The position numbers were made by a program, and so were the translations under genes. From Halocynthiibacter sp049608145 (GTDB taxonomy: Bacteria > Pseudomonadota > Alphaproteobacteria > Rhodobacterales > Rhodobacteraceae), in contig NZ_JBMYXF010000001.1 of NCBI RefSeq assembly GCF_049608145.1, forward strand, positions 62,001-126,000: a DNA stretch of 64,000 nucleotides, given 5' to 3'. Positions 17,508-26,180 of the stretch are shown in pieces (position 1 is the first letter of the stretch; each line of letters starts with the position of its first letter). The notes under the pieces were generated by a model. That model was not told the origin of the DNA, made no database searches, and saw only the letters and a list, made by a program, of their open reading frames with translations.

Positions 17508-17605
17508 TTTCTGCAATGCGGCAATTTGCTTTGAAATATTGTTGCGTATGCATGAGTAAATGTTTTACAGAGTTGCTGACTGGATTTTTGTAAGGGAGAG
17601 CAGGC

Positions 17606-18328
17606 ATGTCACGCACAGCATTGGTAACCGGCGGTACACGCGGCATCGGCGCAGCCATTTCACAGGCATTGAAAAATGCGGGTTACACCGTTGCGGCGAA
17701 TTATGCGGGCAATGACGAAGCCGCAGCAAAGTTCACTGAAGAAACGGGCATCAAGACGTTCAAATGGTCTGTCGCAGATTACGACGCTTGCGCAGAAGGC
17801 ATTGCTGCAGTCGAAGCGGAACTGGGCCCGGTTGATGTTTTGGTCAACAACGCTGGCATCACCCGCGATGCGCCTTTCCATAAAATGACCCGTGATCAGT
17901 GGCAGCAAGTGATCGACACCAACCTGTCCGGTGTTTTCAACATGACCCACCCGATTTGGCCAGGCATGCGCGAACGCAAGTTTGGTCGTATCGTGACGAT
18001 TTCTTCAATTAACGGTCAAAAGGGCCAGTTCGCTCAGGTGAACTACGCAGCATCCAAGGCAGGCGATCTGGGCATTACCAAATCTCTGGCGCAGGAAGGC
18101 GCACGTTTTGGTATCACCGCCAACGCGATTTGCCCAGGCTATATCGGCACTGAAATGGTGATGGCCGTGCCTGAGAAAGTGCGCGATTCAATCATCAGCC
18201 AGATCCCAGCAGGCCGCCTTGGCACCCCGGAAGAAATCGCGCGCTGCGTGACGTTCCTTGTGTCCGATGATGCAGAATTCATTAATGGTTCAACCATCTC
18301 TGCCAATGGCGGGCAATTTTTCGTCTAA
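17606..18328 (+). CDS. phaB: Acetoacetyl-CoA reductase
   Basis: NADPH-dependent reduction of acetoacetyl-CoA to (R)-3-hydroxybutyryl-CoA, the monomer of PHB. A 240-residue short-chain dehydrogenase: cofactor loop 'TGGTRGIG' near residues 8-15, 'NNAG' element, catalytic Ser ('TISSIN'), Tyr and Lys in 'NYAASKAG'. It follows phaA in the usual order. The PHA synthase gene is not in the window. Confidence 0.95.
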   Translation: MSRTALVTGGTRGIGAAISQALKNAGYTVAANYAGNDEAAAKFTEETGIKTFKWSVADYDACAEGIAAVEAELGPVDVLVNNAGITRDAPFHKMTRDQWQQVIDTNLSGVFNMTHPIWPGMRERKFGRIVTISSINGQKGQFAQVNYAASKAGDLGITKSLAQEGARFGITANAICPGYIGTEMVMAVPEKVRDSIISQIPAGRLGTPEEIARCVTFLVSDDAEFINGSTISANGGQFFV

Positions 18329-18350
18329 GAAAAGCAGTAAGCAGAAAAAG

Positions 18351-18380
18351 AGGGCGGCCTTTCGGCTGCCCTTTCGTTTA
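18351..18380 (+). terminator. Terminator after phaB
   Basis: Stem AGGGCGGCC / GGCTGCCCT (one G-T pair) with a TTTC loop, then TTCGTTTAT, 22 nt after the phaB stop. Confidence 0.75.
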
Positions 18381-18439
18381 TATACGCCTGTTCTGCGGGG
18401 CGAGTGAGTGTCGTGGTCAGTCCCGCCCGGCAGATACCG

Positions 18440-18607
18440 TCACGCTGTGGATAGACGTGAGATTTCTTCCTTGAGGCGCAGTTTTTCTTTCTTCATAGCC
18501 GCGATGTCAATCGGGTCAGCTGCAGGATGTCGTTGTTCCTGGTCAACTTTTTCAGAAAGAGATTGGTGTTTACGGTGGAGTTCCTGGATATGCGAACTCT
18601 TACTCAT
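18440..18607 (-). CDS. DUF465 / YdcH family small protein
   Basis: A 55-residue charged helical protein: 'MSKSSHIQELHRKHQSLSEK', then a 'DPIDIAAMKKEKLRLKEEI' segment typical of DUF465. The family forms short coiled coils; its role is unknown. A strong Shine-Dalgarno (GGAGG) stands about 7 nt before the ATG at 18607. It is a monocistronic-looking gene convergent with phaB. Confidence 0.85.
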   Translation of the reverse strand: MSKSSHIQELHRKHQSLSEKVDQEQRHPAADPIDIAAMKKEKLRLKEEISRLSTA

Positions 18608-18743
18608 GGCGATCCTCCGTTACCAAGTTATAGCTTCAGTGCAGCATAGAATCTGAGTCGTGTCACGTCGCAACGCAGAAAATGTGCATCGATAAACGAT
18701 ATTCCGCCGATATATTTGGTAACATTATTACCCAGATGTTAAT

Positions 18744-19526
18744 TTAGGGAAATTTAAGCATAGATCCATCGCGCAATATCGAACGAATCTGATCGGTGTA
18801 GCTTTCAGCATCCTGTAAATGCTGATCGCCCAGATGTGTGACCAAAGGGGAATGCAGCATAAAATCTGCCCGGCCTTCTTTGCGTGCGCGCATTAGAAAC
18901 AGATGTGCTTTGCGCCCCTGGCGTGCTGAGATGGGCAAAACTTCCACGCTGCCCAGGCGCGACAGTGTTGCGGCAAGAACATCTGGCAGTCGCCGGATAT
19001 CCTGTATCAGTGTCAGATAGCCTTTTGGTTTCAGGCGGCGCGCGGCAAGATCAATCCAAGTTTCTGTCGGCGTTTCCCCGGCAAGGGCGATATCCTTTCC
19101 GGCGTCCGGCGCGGACGATCCACGGCTGCGGTCGAAAAAAGGCGGGTTCATGATAATCTGATCAAAGACCTTTGCCTTCAGTTCCGCAGGGATTGTGGAA
19201 ATATCTGCGTTGTAAATCGTAAGATCCAGATCATTCCGCCCCGCGTTTTCCTGCGCCAGCCGCGCGTATTTTTCCTGTAACTCTACACCGGTAAGTGTCA
19301 GGTTCTTCACGCGATACCCCAGACACAGTGACGCAACACCCGCGCCACACCCTGCTTCCAATATGTGGTCGCCAGGCTTTGCGGGACAGGCCGCTGCCAG
19401 CAAAACCGGGTCTGCACCTGCGCGATATCCTTTTCGCGGTTGCAGAATCTGCAACCGGCCGGACAAAAAACCGTCATCGGTCAGACCGTCAGGAAAATGC
19501 TGTTGTAATTCCAAAGTCGACATCAT
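18744..19526 (-). CDS. N6-adenine methyltransferase, TrmN6 (YfiC)-like
   Basis: A 260-residue SAM-dependent methyltransferase. It has the SAM loop 'ILEAGCGAGVASLCLG' and the catalytic 'IIMNPPFFDRS' (N-P-P-F) of N6-adenine methyltransferases, with the N-terminal 'LQILQPRKGYRAGADPVLLA' found in the TrmN6 group that modifies A37 of tRNA1(Val). The ATG at 19526 lies inside the end of the upstream DUF2007 gene (38-nt overlap), so translation is coupled. Exact RNA target is inferred from family resemblance. Confidence 0.85.
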   Translation of the reverse strand: MMSTLELQQHFPDGLTDDGFLSGRLQILQPRKGYRAGADPVLLAAACPAKPGDHILEAGCGAGVASLCLGYRVKNLTLTGVELQEKYARLAQENAGRNDLDLTIYNADISTIPAELKAKVFDQIIMNPPFFDRSRGSSAPDAGKDIALAGETPTETWIDLAARRLKPKGYLTLIQDIRRLPDVLAATLSRLGSVEVLPISARQGRKAHLFLMRARKEGRADFMLHSPLVTHLGDQHLQDAESYTDQIRSILRDGSMLKFP

Positions 19527-19719
19527 TGTCTTTCAGGATAGTTTCTGCCCGGGCATGATCATCCGTGCGGACCATCAGGCGGCGCGGCAATATGCCAATA
19601 GACCCTTCGAGAACGCTGATATTTACGTCCATTTCAAAGCAGTCTATACCCTCCCCCTGAAGGAGCGCCTGAGCGAATGCGATAATGGTCGGGTCAGTGG
19701 TACGCAGGAGTTCTTTCAT
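19489..19719 (-). CDS. DUF2007 domain protein
   Basis: A 76-residue protein beginning 'MKELLRTTDPTIIAFAQALL' and containing 'GIDCFEMDVNISVLEGSIG' and 'RRLMVRTDDHARAETIL', which fits the DUF2007 (putative signal-transducing) family. It is a small ferredoxin-like fold of unknown function. I start at ATG 19719. The 3' end overlaps the methyltransferase start. It is divergent from the polyprenyl synthase gene with 64 nt between. Confidence 0.85.
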   Translation of the reverse strand: MKELLRTTDPTIIAFAQALLQGEGIDCFEMDVNISVLEGSIGILPRRLMVRTDDHARAETILKDNDVDFGITTAFS

Positions 19720-19783
19720 ACTGAAGTGATAACGGCACCCACCCGAAAATGTCGAGGGTTCCGCCGCAAATAACAGAGAATTG

Positions 19784-20779
19784 ATGCCCATGGATGCCTC
19801 CGTAAAACCGCATGACCGCCTGGCCCGCTTTCTGGCCGATGATATGGATGCGGTGAATGTGCTGATCCGCAAACGGATGGCGTCTGAACATGCCCCCCGT
19901 ATCCCGGAAGTGACGGCACATCTGGTCGAAGCCGGTGGCAAGCGTCTGCGCCCGATGCTGACGCTTGCGGCGGCACATCTGTGTGGATATGGCGGCGATC
20001 ACCATGTGAAACTGGCCGCGACGGTTGAATTCATTCACACCGCAACCCTGTTGCATGATGATGTGGTGGATGAAAGTGGTCAGCGCCGTGGGCGTCCGAC
20101 CGCGAACCTGCTGTGGGACAATAAATCAAGTGTTCTGGTTGGTGATTACCTGTTTTCCCGCAGCTTCCAACTGATGGTTGAAACTGGATCCCTTCGGGTT
20201 TTGGATATTTTGGCAAATGCGTCTGCGACAATTGCCGAGGGCGAAGTTCTGCAACTGACCGCAGCCCAGGATCTGTCCACATCGGAAGACATCTATCTGC
20301 AGGTTGTACGTGGTAAAACCGCGGCATTGTTCTCTGCCGCGACAGAGGTTGGCGGTGTGATTGCGGGTGCAGATGACGCAACCACCAAGGCCTTGTTTGA
20401 TTTTGGTGATGCGCTGGGGATCAGTTTCCAGATCGTGGATGATTTGCTTGATTACTGGGGCTCTGATGCAACCGGTAAGAATATCGGCGATGATTTCCGG
20501 GAACGTAAGCTGACTTTGCCGGTGATCAAGGCGGTTGCAAAAGCAGACGCTGCTGAGCGAGACTTTTGGAAACGCACGATCGAAAAAGGTGATCAGCGCG
20601 ACGGTGATCTTGAACATGCGCTGGAGCTTTTGAAAAAGCACAACGCGATGGAAGACACCCGTGCCGAAGCTTTGAAATGGGCCGATACAGCGAAAGATGC
20701 CTTGTCTGTTCTGCCCGCGCATGCACTGCGTGATATGTTGTCAGATATTGCAGATTACGTGGTGTCCCGCCTGCGCTGA
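19784..20779 (+). CDS. ispB: Polyprenyl diphosphate synthase (octaprenyl/decaprenyl type)
   Basis: Long-chain trans-prenyl synthase that makes the ubiquinone side chain. It has both aspartate-rich motifs, 'LLHDDVVDESGQRRG' and 'QIVDDLLDYWG', and length 331 fits. Chain length cannot be read from sequence; decaprenyl (Q-10) is usual in Rhodobacterales. Two in-frame ATGs (19784, 19790) and a TTG (19781) compete; AGAGA at 19775 favours 19784. The stop is only 5 nt from the stop of the convergent ispE. Confidence 0.9.
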   Translation: MPMDASVKPHDRLARFLADDMDAVNVLIRKRMASEHAPRIPEVTAHLVEAGGKRLRPMLTLAAAHLCGYGGDHHVKLAATVEFIHTATLLHDDVVDESGQRRGRPTANLLWDNKSSVLVGDYLFSRSFQLMVETGSLRVLDILANASATIAEGEVLQLTAAQDLSTSEDIYLQVVRGKTAALFSAATEVGGVIAGADDATTKALFDFGDALGISFQIVDDLLDYWGSDATGKNIGDDFRERKLTLPVIKAVAKADAAERDFWKRTIEKGDQRDGDLEHALELLKKHNAMEDTRAEALKWADTAKDALSVLPAHALRDMLSDIADYVVSRLR

Positions 20780-20784
20780 TAGGT

Positions 20785-21636
20785 CTATCCGTTCTGACCT
20801 GTATTTTGGGTTTCTATCGATCCCAAAATACAGGATTTCACCCACCAATCAGGGTGTGCCTGTAGAAGATCTTGTGCCGCTGCCCGGGCTTGGTTTGCGG
20901 TTGTATAAAGTGCAAAACAGGTGGCACCTGAGCCGGACATGCGGGTTAGATCAGGGCGGGTGTTTTGCATCTCTGATAGGGCATGGGTGATTTCAGGAAA
21001 CAGCTTCTCTGCAGGTTTCTGCAGATCATTCCGCTGATCAGCAAGCCAAGGCAAAAAGTCATCCGGATGCGTGGGGATCTCCGACATCGGTGAATTGTCT
21101 TTTGAAGTCAGTGCTTTGAATATGGCGGGTGTAGACACAGAAATGCGTGGATTGACTAGAACAGCATGCATATCCGGCATATCAGGCACTGCGGTGATAT
21201 TTTCCCCGATCCCCTGAACATGGGCGGTAACCGGGGTCAGACACATCGGGATATCCGCGCCCAGTGCAAGCATCTGCGCGCGATCAAATTGGGCATTCAT
21301 CAGGCGCACAGCGGCGGCGGCATCAGAGGAACCACCGCCAATACCAGATGCGGTGGGCAGATGTTTTTCCAGGTGAAACCGCATGGATGGACCATCACAC
21401 AGGCGTGCTGCGCGCAGGATCAGGTTGCTGTCGTCTTCAGGTACACCGGCAGCCTCGGTGCCACTGATGGACAGGCTAAATTCAGAGGAAGATTGCGCAT
21501 GCAGCTGGTCGCCCACCGTGGCAAACGCCACTAAGCTGTCTAACAGATGATACCCATCCGCACGCTGTCCGGTGATGTGCAGTGCTAGATTGATTTTTGC
21601 GGGGGCAAATCCCGCGTCAAAGCGTTCAGAGATCAC
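20785..21636 (-). CDS. ispE: 4-diphosphocytidyl-2-C-methyl-D-erythritol kinase
   Basis: GHMP kinase of the MEP isoprenoid pathway. Motifs: 'APAKINLALHITGQRADGYH' at the N-terminus, the ATP loop 'LPTASGIGGGSSDAAA', and 'MSGSGATCFAL' near the end. I choose GTG at 21636, which gives the usual short lead before 'FAPAKINL' and an 11-nt overlap with the TPR gene; an ATG at 21708 would lie deep in that gene. The 3' end carries a 13-bp perfect inverted repeat. Confidence 0.9.
   Translation of the reverse strand: MISERFDAGFAPAKINLALHITGQRADGYHLLDSLVAFATVGDQLHAQSSSEFSLSISGTEAAGVPEDDSNLILRAARLCDGPSMRFHLEKHLPTASGIGGGSSDAAAAVRLMNAQFDRAQMLALGADIPMCLTPVTAHVQGIGENITAVPDMPDMHAVLVNPRISVSTPAIFKALTSKDNSPMSEIPTHPDDFLPWLADQRNDLQKPAEKLFPEITHALSEMQNTRPDLTRMSGSGATCFALYTTANQARAAAQDLLQAHPDWWVKSCILGSIETQNTGQNG
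20798..20834. terminator. Perfect 13-bp inverted repeat at the ispB / ispE junction, inside ispE
   Basis: CCTGTATTTTGGG (20798-20810) and CCCAAAATACAGG (20822-20834) are exact reverse complements with an 11-nt loop. The repeat sits 18 nt after the ispB stop and encodes the last residues of IspE. It is the only strong hairpin between the two convergent genes, so it probably ends the ispB transcript and perhaps slows the ispE one. No good T-run follows. Confidence 0.55.
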
Positions 21637-23344
21637 TGCTGTTTTCACCGGCCAAGGCAAGGGGTTCGCTGCCTTCTTCTTCCAGAACCAAATCCAGCCC
21701 CACTTCAATTTTCCGGCGCATACGGTCTGGGTCTGCTTCGCCGTTTACATCATCAGGGTCGACAAAAGATAGGGCGCGTCGCCACTGGAATTCTGCTTCG
21801 CGTTTGCGTCCGACCGCCCATAGCACATCGCCCAGGTGGTCAGAAACAACCGGATCAACCGGTTCAAGTTCCGCCGCACGTTCCATATGCACAACGGCTT
21901 CGTCATAGCGGCCGAGGCGGTACAGAACCCAGCCAAGCGAATCTGTGACAAAGCCATCGTCAGGGCGTCTTTCGACGGCTTTCTCAATCATTTCTAGCGC
22001 TTCATCAAGGTTTTGACGCTTTTCAACCAGCGAATATCCAAGGTAATTCAGCACATATGGCTGATCAGGGGCCAGTTCCAGCGCATAGCGAAAATCGGCT
22101 TCGGCATCTTCCCAGCGGTCCTGGCGTTCCAAAGTGATGCCACGGGTATAATAGGCGCCCCAATGTCCAGGCGTGGGTTCTGTGAACAAGGCGATTGCAC
22201 GGTCATAGGCTTCGGATGCTTCTTCGAAACGTTCCATCGCGCGCAGCGCATCGCCCAAGGCGGTGTGCACCACGGGCAGATCAAACCGGGTTTCGGAGAG
22301 CTGTTTCAATGCTTCAATCGCGGCGTCTTCGTTTCCGGCTTTGCGCAAGGCGTCAGCACGTCCGATTTCGGCTTCGTGGAATGATGGGTGACTGCGTGGC
22401 ACGCGATCATAGGCCTCATTCGCGAGATCATATTGTTCCAGCTCTTCCAGCAAGGATGCGGACAGCAACATCGCCGGAACCGAAGCCGGGTTCAGATGTT
22501 CGGATACTCTGGAGAACAGCAGTGCATAGCCTGCAGATGCCTCGTTTTCCAGCACCCCGGCGACAGAAAAGAACACTTCAGCTAGGCCCTCAGATGCACT
22601 GGTTGCCACAGAAAGCGGAAGGGCTTCGCCTGCTTCCAGTTTTTCTGTCATGCTGATGATGATTGGGTCAGAAGAGTCTCTGAAAATGCTGTTTAGCAGT
22701 TCAAGCGCGTCGTCATTTCTTTCCAGTTGGCTCAGGATTTCTGCGTGCGAAAGGATGCCGTTGATCGTGGCCGGTAGCGCGCCTTCGGCCTTGCCGGAAA
22801 AGATGGCATCTGCGCCTTCGTAATCACCGACCAGCGCCAAGGCTAAGGCCTTGTGATACAGGCCAAATGCCCGGGTGGATTCATCAGCTGCAACCGCATC
22901 AAACCCTTCAAGGGCGACAGTCATCTGACCGGCCCCAACCTGTGCCCAGGCCACGACCAGACCATCCACAAGCGGACCGATGTTCACCGGGCCTTCATAG
23001 ATATCGATCAGGTTCTGGAATTCCTGGCGCGCACCAAGATCCGCCACTGTAATGATGCTGGTCTGCTGGGTGTCAAAACCCGCGCCACGCATAATTTCAG
23101 CAATCTCAATAGCCTGTTCAAAATCTCCCAGCCCGATCCATGCGGTTAGGGCGTTTTCATGCAGGATGGGATTTTCCGGATCTTGTGTTATGGCGCGGAT
23201 ATACCAATCAGCGGCTTGCTGATAGTCGGAATAAAAGCTGGCCTGACGTGCCGCCAAATAAGAGCCCGCAAGCCCTTCAGATTGCGCAGCCGTGGGCAGG
23301 ATCATAACGCTTGCAAGTAACGCCGCACTGAGGGTTCTGAACAT
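21626..23344 (-). CDS. Exported tetratricopeptide-repeat protein
   Basis: A 572-residue periplasmic or envelope TPR protein. A Sec signal peptide is visible ('MFRTLSAALLASVMILPTAAQS'), followed by about a dozen TPR-like helix pairs along the whole length, strongest at residues 380-530 ('AYYTRGITLERQDRWEDAEA', 'FVTDSLGWVLYRLGRYDEA'). This resembles the alphaproteobacterial secreted TPR proteins next to ispE. Role unknown, probably protein-protein contact. It overlaps the ispE start by 11 nt. Confidence 0.85.
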   Translation of the reverse strand: MFRTLSAALLASVMILPTAAQSEGLAGSYLAARQASFYSDYQQAADWYIRAITQDPENPILHENALTAWIGLGDFEQAIEIAEIMRGAGFDTQQTSIITVADLGARQEFQNLIDIYEGPVNIGPLVDGLVVAWAQVGAGQMTVALEGFDAVAADESTRAFGLYHKALALALVGDYEGADAIFSGKAEGALPATINGILSHAEILSQLERNDDALELLNSIFRDSSDPIIISMTEKLEAGEALPLSVATSASEGLAEVFFSVAGVLENEASAGYALLFSRVSEHLNPASVPAMLLSASLLEELEQYDLANEAYDRVPRSHPSFHEAEIGRADALRKAGNEDAAIEALKQLSETRFDLPVVHTALGDALRAMERFEEASEAYDRAIALFTEPTPGHWGAYYTRGITLERQDRWEDAEADFRYALELAPDQPYVLNYLGYSLVEKRQNLDEALEMIEKAVERRPDDGFVTDSLGWVLYRLGRYDEAVVHMERAAELEPVDPVVSDHLGDVLWAVGRKREAEFQWRRALSFVDPDDVNGEADPDRMRRKIEVGLDLVLEEEGSEPLALAGENSSDL

Positions 23345-23440
23345 GGGAACTCCGGTTTTGTCAGATCACATTGGATAAGCTAGGTGCTGAGACACAGAAA
23401 GGCAATGGCAGGCCGTAATAACAGGCATTTCGGGCGGAAA

Positions 23441-23468
23441 CAGAAACCCCCGACCAAGGGCCGGGGGA
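23441..23468 (-). terminator. Terminator after accA
   Basis: On the minus strand the sequence forms a GC-rich stem (CCCCCGGCC / GGTCGGGGG with one mismatch) followed by TTTCTGTTT, 24 nt beyond the accA stop. Confidence 0.75.
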
Positions 23469-23491
23469 ATGTGTCGTGTCTGATTTTTAGA

Positions 23492-24457
23492 TCAGGCCGC
23501 AAGGCCCTTGTCGCCAAGATCTATGTATTTCTTGCGACGATCTTTGATCAGCGTGGCAGGCTTTTTCTTGCCTAGGGTTTTCAGCTGTTCGGCAATCGCA
23601 CGGCCAACAGATTCCATTGTGCCTGTGCGGTCACGTTGCGCACCGCCAAGGGGTTCCGGGATGACAACATCAGCCACGCCCAGTTTTTCCAAATCTTGGG
23701 CGGTCAGGCGTAGGGCCTCGGCCGCATCCCGCATTTTGCCCGCATCTTTCCACAGGATCGATGCACAGCCTTCCGGTGAGATCACGGAATAAACGGAATG
23801 TTCCAGCATCAGGATCTTATCGCCGGTTGCAAAAGCCACAGCGCCGCCGGATCCGCCTTCGCCAATGATCACAGAGATCAGAGGCACTTTGATTTGCAGG
23901 CATTTCTCGGTGGAACGTGCGATGGCCTCAGATTGACCGCGTTCCTCTGCGCCTTTGCCGGGGTATGCGCCCTGCGTATCGACAAGTGCGATTACTGGGA
24001 TGCCAAATTTGTCAGCCATTTCCATCAGGCGGATCGCTTTGCGATACCCTTCCGGGCGGGCCATGCCAAAGTTACGTTCAATGCGGGATTTGGTGTCATT
24101 GCCTTTTTCATGGCCAATGATCATCACAGGCTGACCGTCAAACCGGGCCAAACCACCGATGACGGCGTGGTCATCGGCAAAGTTCCGGTCACCGGCAAGG
24201 GGTGTGAATTCGGTGAACAGCGCGTCGACATAATCAATGCAATGTGGGCGATCGGGGTGACGTGCGACCTGACATTTGCGCCAGGCGCTCAGATCCGCGT
24301 AAAGCGATTTGAGCATGTCGGTCGCCTTTTGATCCAGCGCCGCTGCTTCGTCTTCGATATCAACCTTATCTTCACTGGCCCGCGCCATAGCGCGCAGTTC
24401 ACTCGCTTTGGCTTCGATTTCTGCCAGAGGTTTTTCGAATTCAAGATAGTTGGCCAT
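23492..24457 (-). CDS. accA: Acetyl-CoA carboxylase carboxyltransferase subunit alpha
   Basis: Alpha subunit of the carboxyltransferase that makes malonyl-CoA for fatty acid synthesis. The 321-residue sequence has the conserved 'FGMARPEGYRKAIRLM', 'LVDTQGAYPGKGAEERGQ', the oxyanion 'GEGGSGGA' and 'VISPEGCASILW' motifs. The ATG at 24457 starts 'MANYLEFEKPL', the family N-terminus; the upstream extension to 24508 is not conserved in character. It appears monocistronic and ends in a terminator. Confidence 0.95.
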   Translation of the reverse strand: MANYLEFEKPLAEIEAKASELRAMARASEDKVDIEDEAAALDQKATDMLKSLYADLSAWRKCQVARHPDRPHCIDYVDALFTEFTPLAGDRNFADDHAVIGGLARFDGQPVMIIGHEKGNDTKSRIERNFGMARPEGYRKAIRLMEMADKFGIPVIALVDTQGAYPGKGAEERGQSEAIARSTEKCLQIKVPLISVIIGEGGSGGAVAFATGDKILMLEHSVYSVISPEGCASILWKDAGKMRDAAEALRLTAQDLEKLGVADVVIPEPLGGAQRDRTGTMESVGRAIAEQLKTLGKKKPATLIKDRRKKYIDLGDKGLAA

Positions 24458-24720
24458 GGGTGCCCCTGTTAAACATCCGGATTTCCCGCGCAATGCGGGT
24501 TCAAACACCTATATGACGCCGGGGAAGGAAATTTGCAACTGAGGTCGCAGGATCATGCCAAACGTGCGGTGTTATTCTGCCGGTGAATGGGGGCTTTGGG
24601 CAAGGAAGGTCTTGAAAGTATAGGTTTCTGGCTGGCCCGGGGAAAGCGTGATGCCTTCTCCCCCTTGTTGGAATCACCCGGCAGGCCGACATTAAAACAA
24701 GACCACAGAAGGATTTTGTT

Positions 24721-25251
24721 ATGCGTATCGGTTTTTTGTTTGCTGCTGTCTTTGCGGGTGTTGTGACTGTTTCCGCGGCCCCCCTTTTTGCACTTAGCTG
24801 TATGCCTGCGGATGTTGCCAGCAATTTTCAGGCGGCAGATGCAGCGGATGACACCTATGTTATTGTACTTGGGCGCGCCACGGTTCAGGAACAACCATGG
24901 GAACTGGGCCGCGAGGCCGAAGGTCAGCATGATTTCGAATATAAATCGTACATTGCACAATTCGAAGGCCAAGTTGCCGGGCGACGCGGGTTCAGAACTG
25001 CGTTTAACGAAGAGATTGAATTTCGTCAGAGCTGTCGCCTTTGGCCAAATATTGATGTCTGTGATGATATCGGAACACGCACTGCGGAACAGGACAGTGA
25101 AGACATGATCTATTTCCTGCGCAAAACCGATGATGGGTATGATTTCACCACCGGGGATTGCCCGGGCGGTAGTTATCCGGCGACACGTTCAAATGTGCGC
25201 CAGGTGCGTGCATGCATGTCCGGCGGGGCCTGTAAGGCGGGCTGGGAATAA
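24721..25251 (+). CDS. Secreted six-cysteine protein, possibly NTR/TIMP-like
   Basis: A 176-residue exported protein, signal 'MRIGFLFAAVFAGVVTVSAA'. Cys27 would be close to the mature N-terminus, followed by Cys105, 114, 147, 165 and 171. The order (early Cys, a beta strand 'DTYVIVLGRATV', then 'FEGQVAG', a mid Cys, and 'DMIYFLRK' before a Cys) is like the NTR/TIMP fold, but no family is certain. AAGGA stands 7 nt before the ATG. It has no operon partner. Confidence 0.65.
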   Translation: MRIGFLFAAVFAGVVTVSAAPLFALSCMPADVASNFQAADAADDTYVIVLGRATVQEQPWELGREAEGQHDFEYKSYIAQFEGQVAGRRGFRTAFNEEIEFRQSCRLWPNIDVCDDIGTRTAEQDSEDMIYFLRKTDDGYDFTTGDCPGGSYPATRSNVRQVRACMSGGACKAGWE

Positions 25252-25328
25252 GCAGAATAGATCTGTAACTCAGCAAGATTTGTCGTGTAAGATCGTGGCA
25301 CGACGGTTTCGAAACTGAGGAGCAGACA

Positions 25329-26180
25329 ATGAATCAGCTAATGACGCCGAACGCCTATGAAAAACGCATTCTGCGGGTGCTGGATTACATTCACGATAAT
25401 CCGGGCGGGGATCTGTCACTGGACAAGCTCGCGGATGTCGCCGCCATGAGCCGCTTTCATTGGCACCGGGTCTTTCATGCAATGACCGGTGAAACCTGTC
25501 ATGATGCAGTGCTGCGTTTACGCATGTATCGCGCGGCGTGCTGGCTTTTGAAAAAAGACTGGCCTGTGGCGAAAATCGCCCTCGAGGTTGGCTATCAGAA
25601 CAGTCAAAGCTTTTCGCGGGTGTTTCGTAAAACCTTCGGATTTACGCCTCTTCAGTTTCGCAAACGCGGGGTGCCAGTTGGGCGACCCCGTCCGGATCTG
25701 AAAGGACATGAAACCGTGTATACTGTTGAAATTGATAAGACTGAGGACATGCGTCTGGCGGCGCTGGAACATCGCGGGCCCTATATGGAAATTGGCCATG
25801 CATTTGAAAAGATCTTCGCAATTGCCGAAAGCCGGGGATACTGGCCAAATGTGCGGGGTGTTTTGGCCATGTATCACGATGACCCCAGCGTTGTGGCCGA
25901 GGCTGAATTGCGATCCCATGCTGCTTTCATCCTGACGCCGGGTGCCGATGTGCCAGAAGGTATGGATGTGTTGTTTGTCGATGGGGGAGATATTGCCCGT
26001 CTGCGTTTCAAAGGCCCTTATGCGGGGCTTGAAACGGCTTATAAATATCTGTTTGGTGAATGGTTGGCGACATCAGGTCGCGATCCTGCAGATGCACCAT
26101 GTTATGAGATCTACCTGAATTCCCCGATGGAAGTTGCGCCGGAAGATCTGCTGACAGATATCTGTGTGCCACTTGCCTGA
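25329..26180 (+). CDS. AraC-family regulator with GyrI-like ligand domain
   Basis: A 283-residue regulator. Residues 10-115 hold two helix-turn-helix motifs of the AraC type ('LSLDKLADVAAMSRFHWHRV', 'VAKIALEVGYQNSQSFSRVF' and 'FGFTPLQFRK'). Residues about 130-283 form a GyrI-like small-molecule domain ('DKTEDMRLAALEHRGPY', 'DVLFVDGGDIARLRFKGPY'). This is the Rob/SoxS-plus-GyrI design that senses small hydrophobic or toxic molecules. The DUF1801 gene starts inside its last codons. Confidence 0.88.
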   Translation: MNQLMTPNAYEKRILRVLDYIHDNPGGDLSLDKLADVAAMSRFHWHRVFHAMTGETCHDAVLRLRMYRAACWLLKKDWPVAKIALEVGYQNSQSFSRVFRKTFGFTPLQFRKRGVPVGRPRPDLKGHETVYTVEIDKTEDMRLAALEHRGPYMEIGHAFEKIFAIAESRGYWPNVRGVLAMYHDDPSVVAEAELRSHAAFILTPGADVPEGMDVLFVDGGDIARLRFKGPYAGLETAYKYLFGEWLATSGRDPADAPCYEIYLNSPMEVAPEDLLTDICVPLA

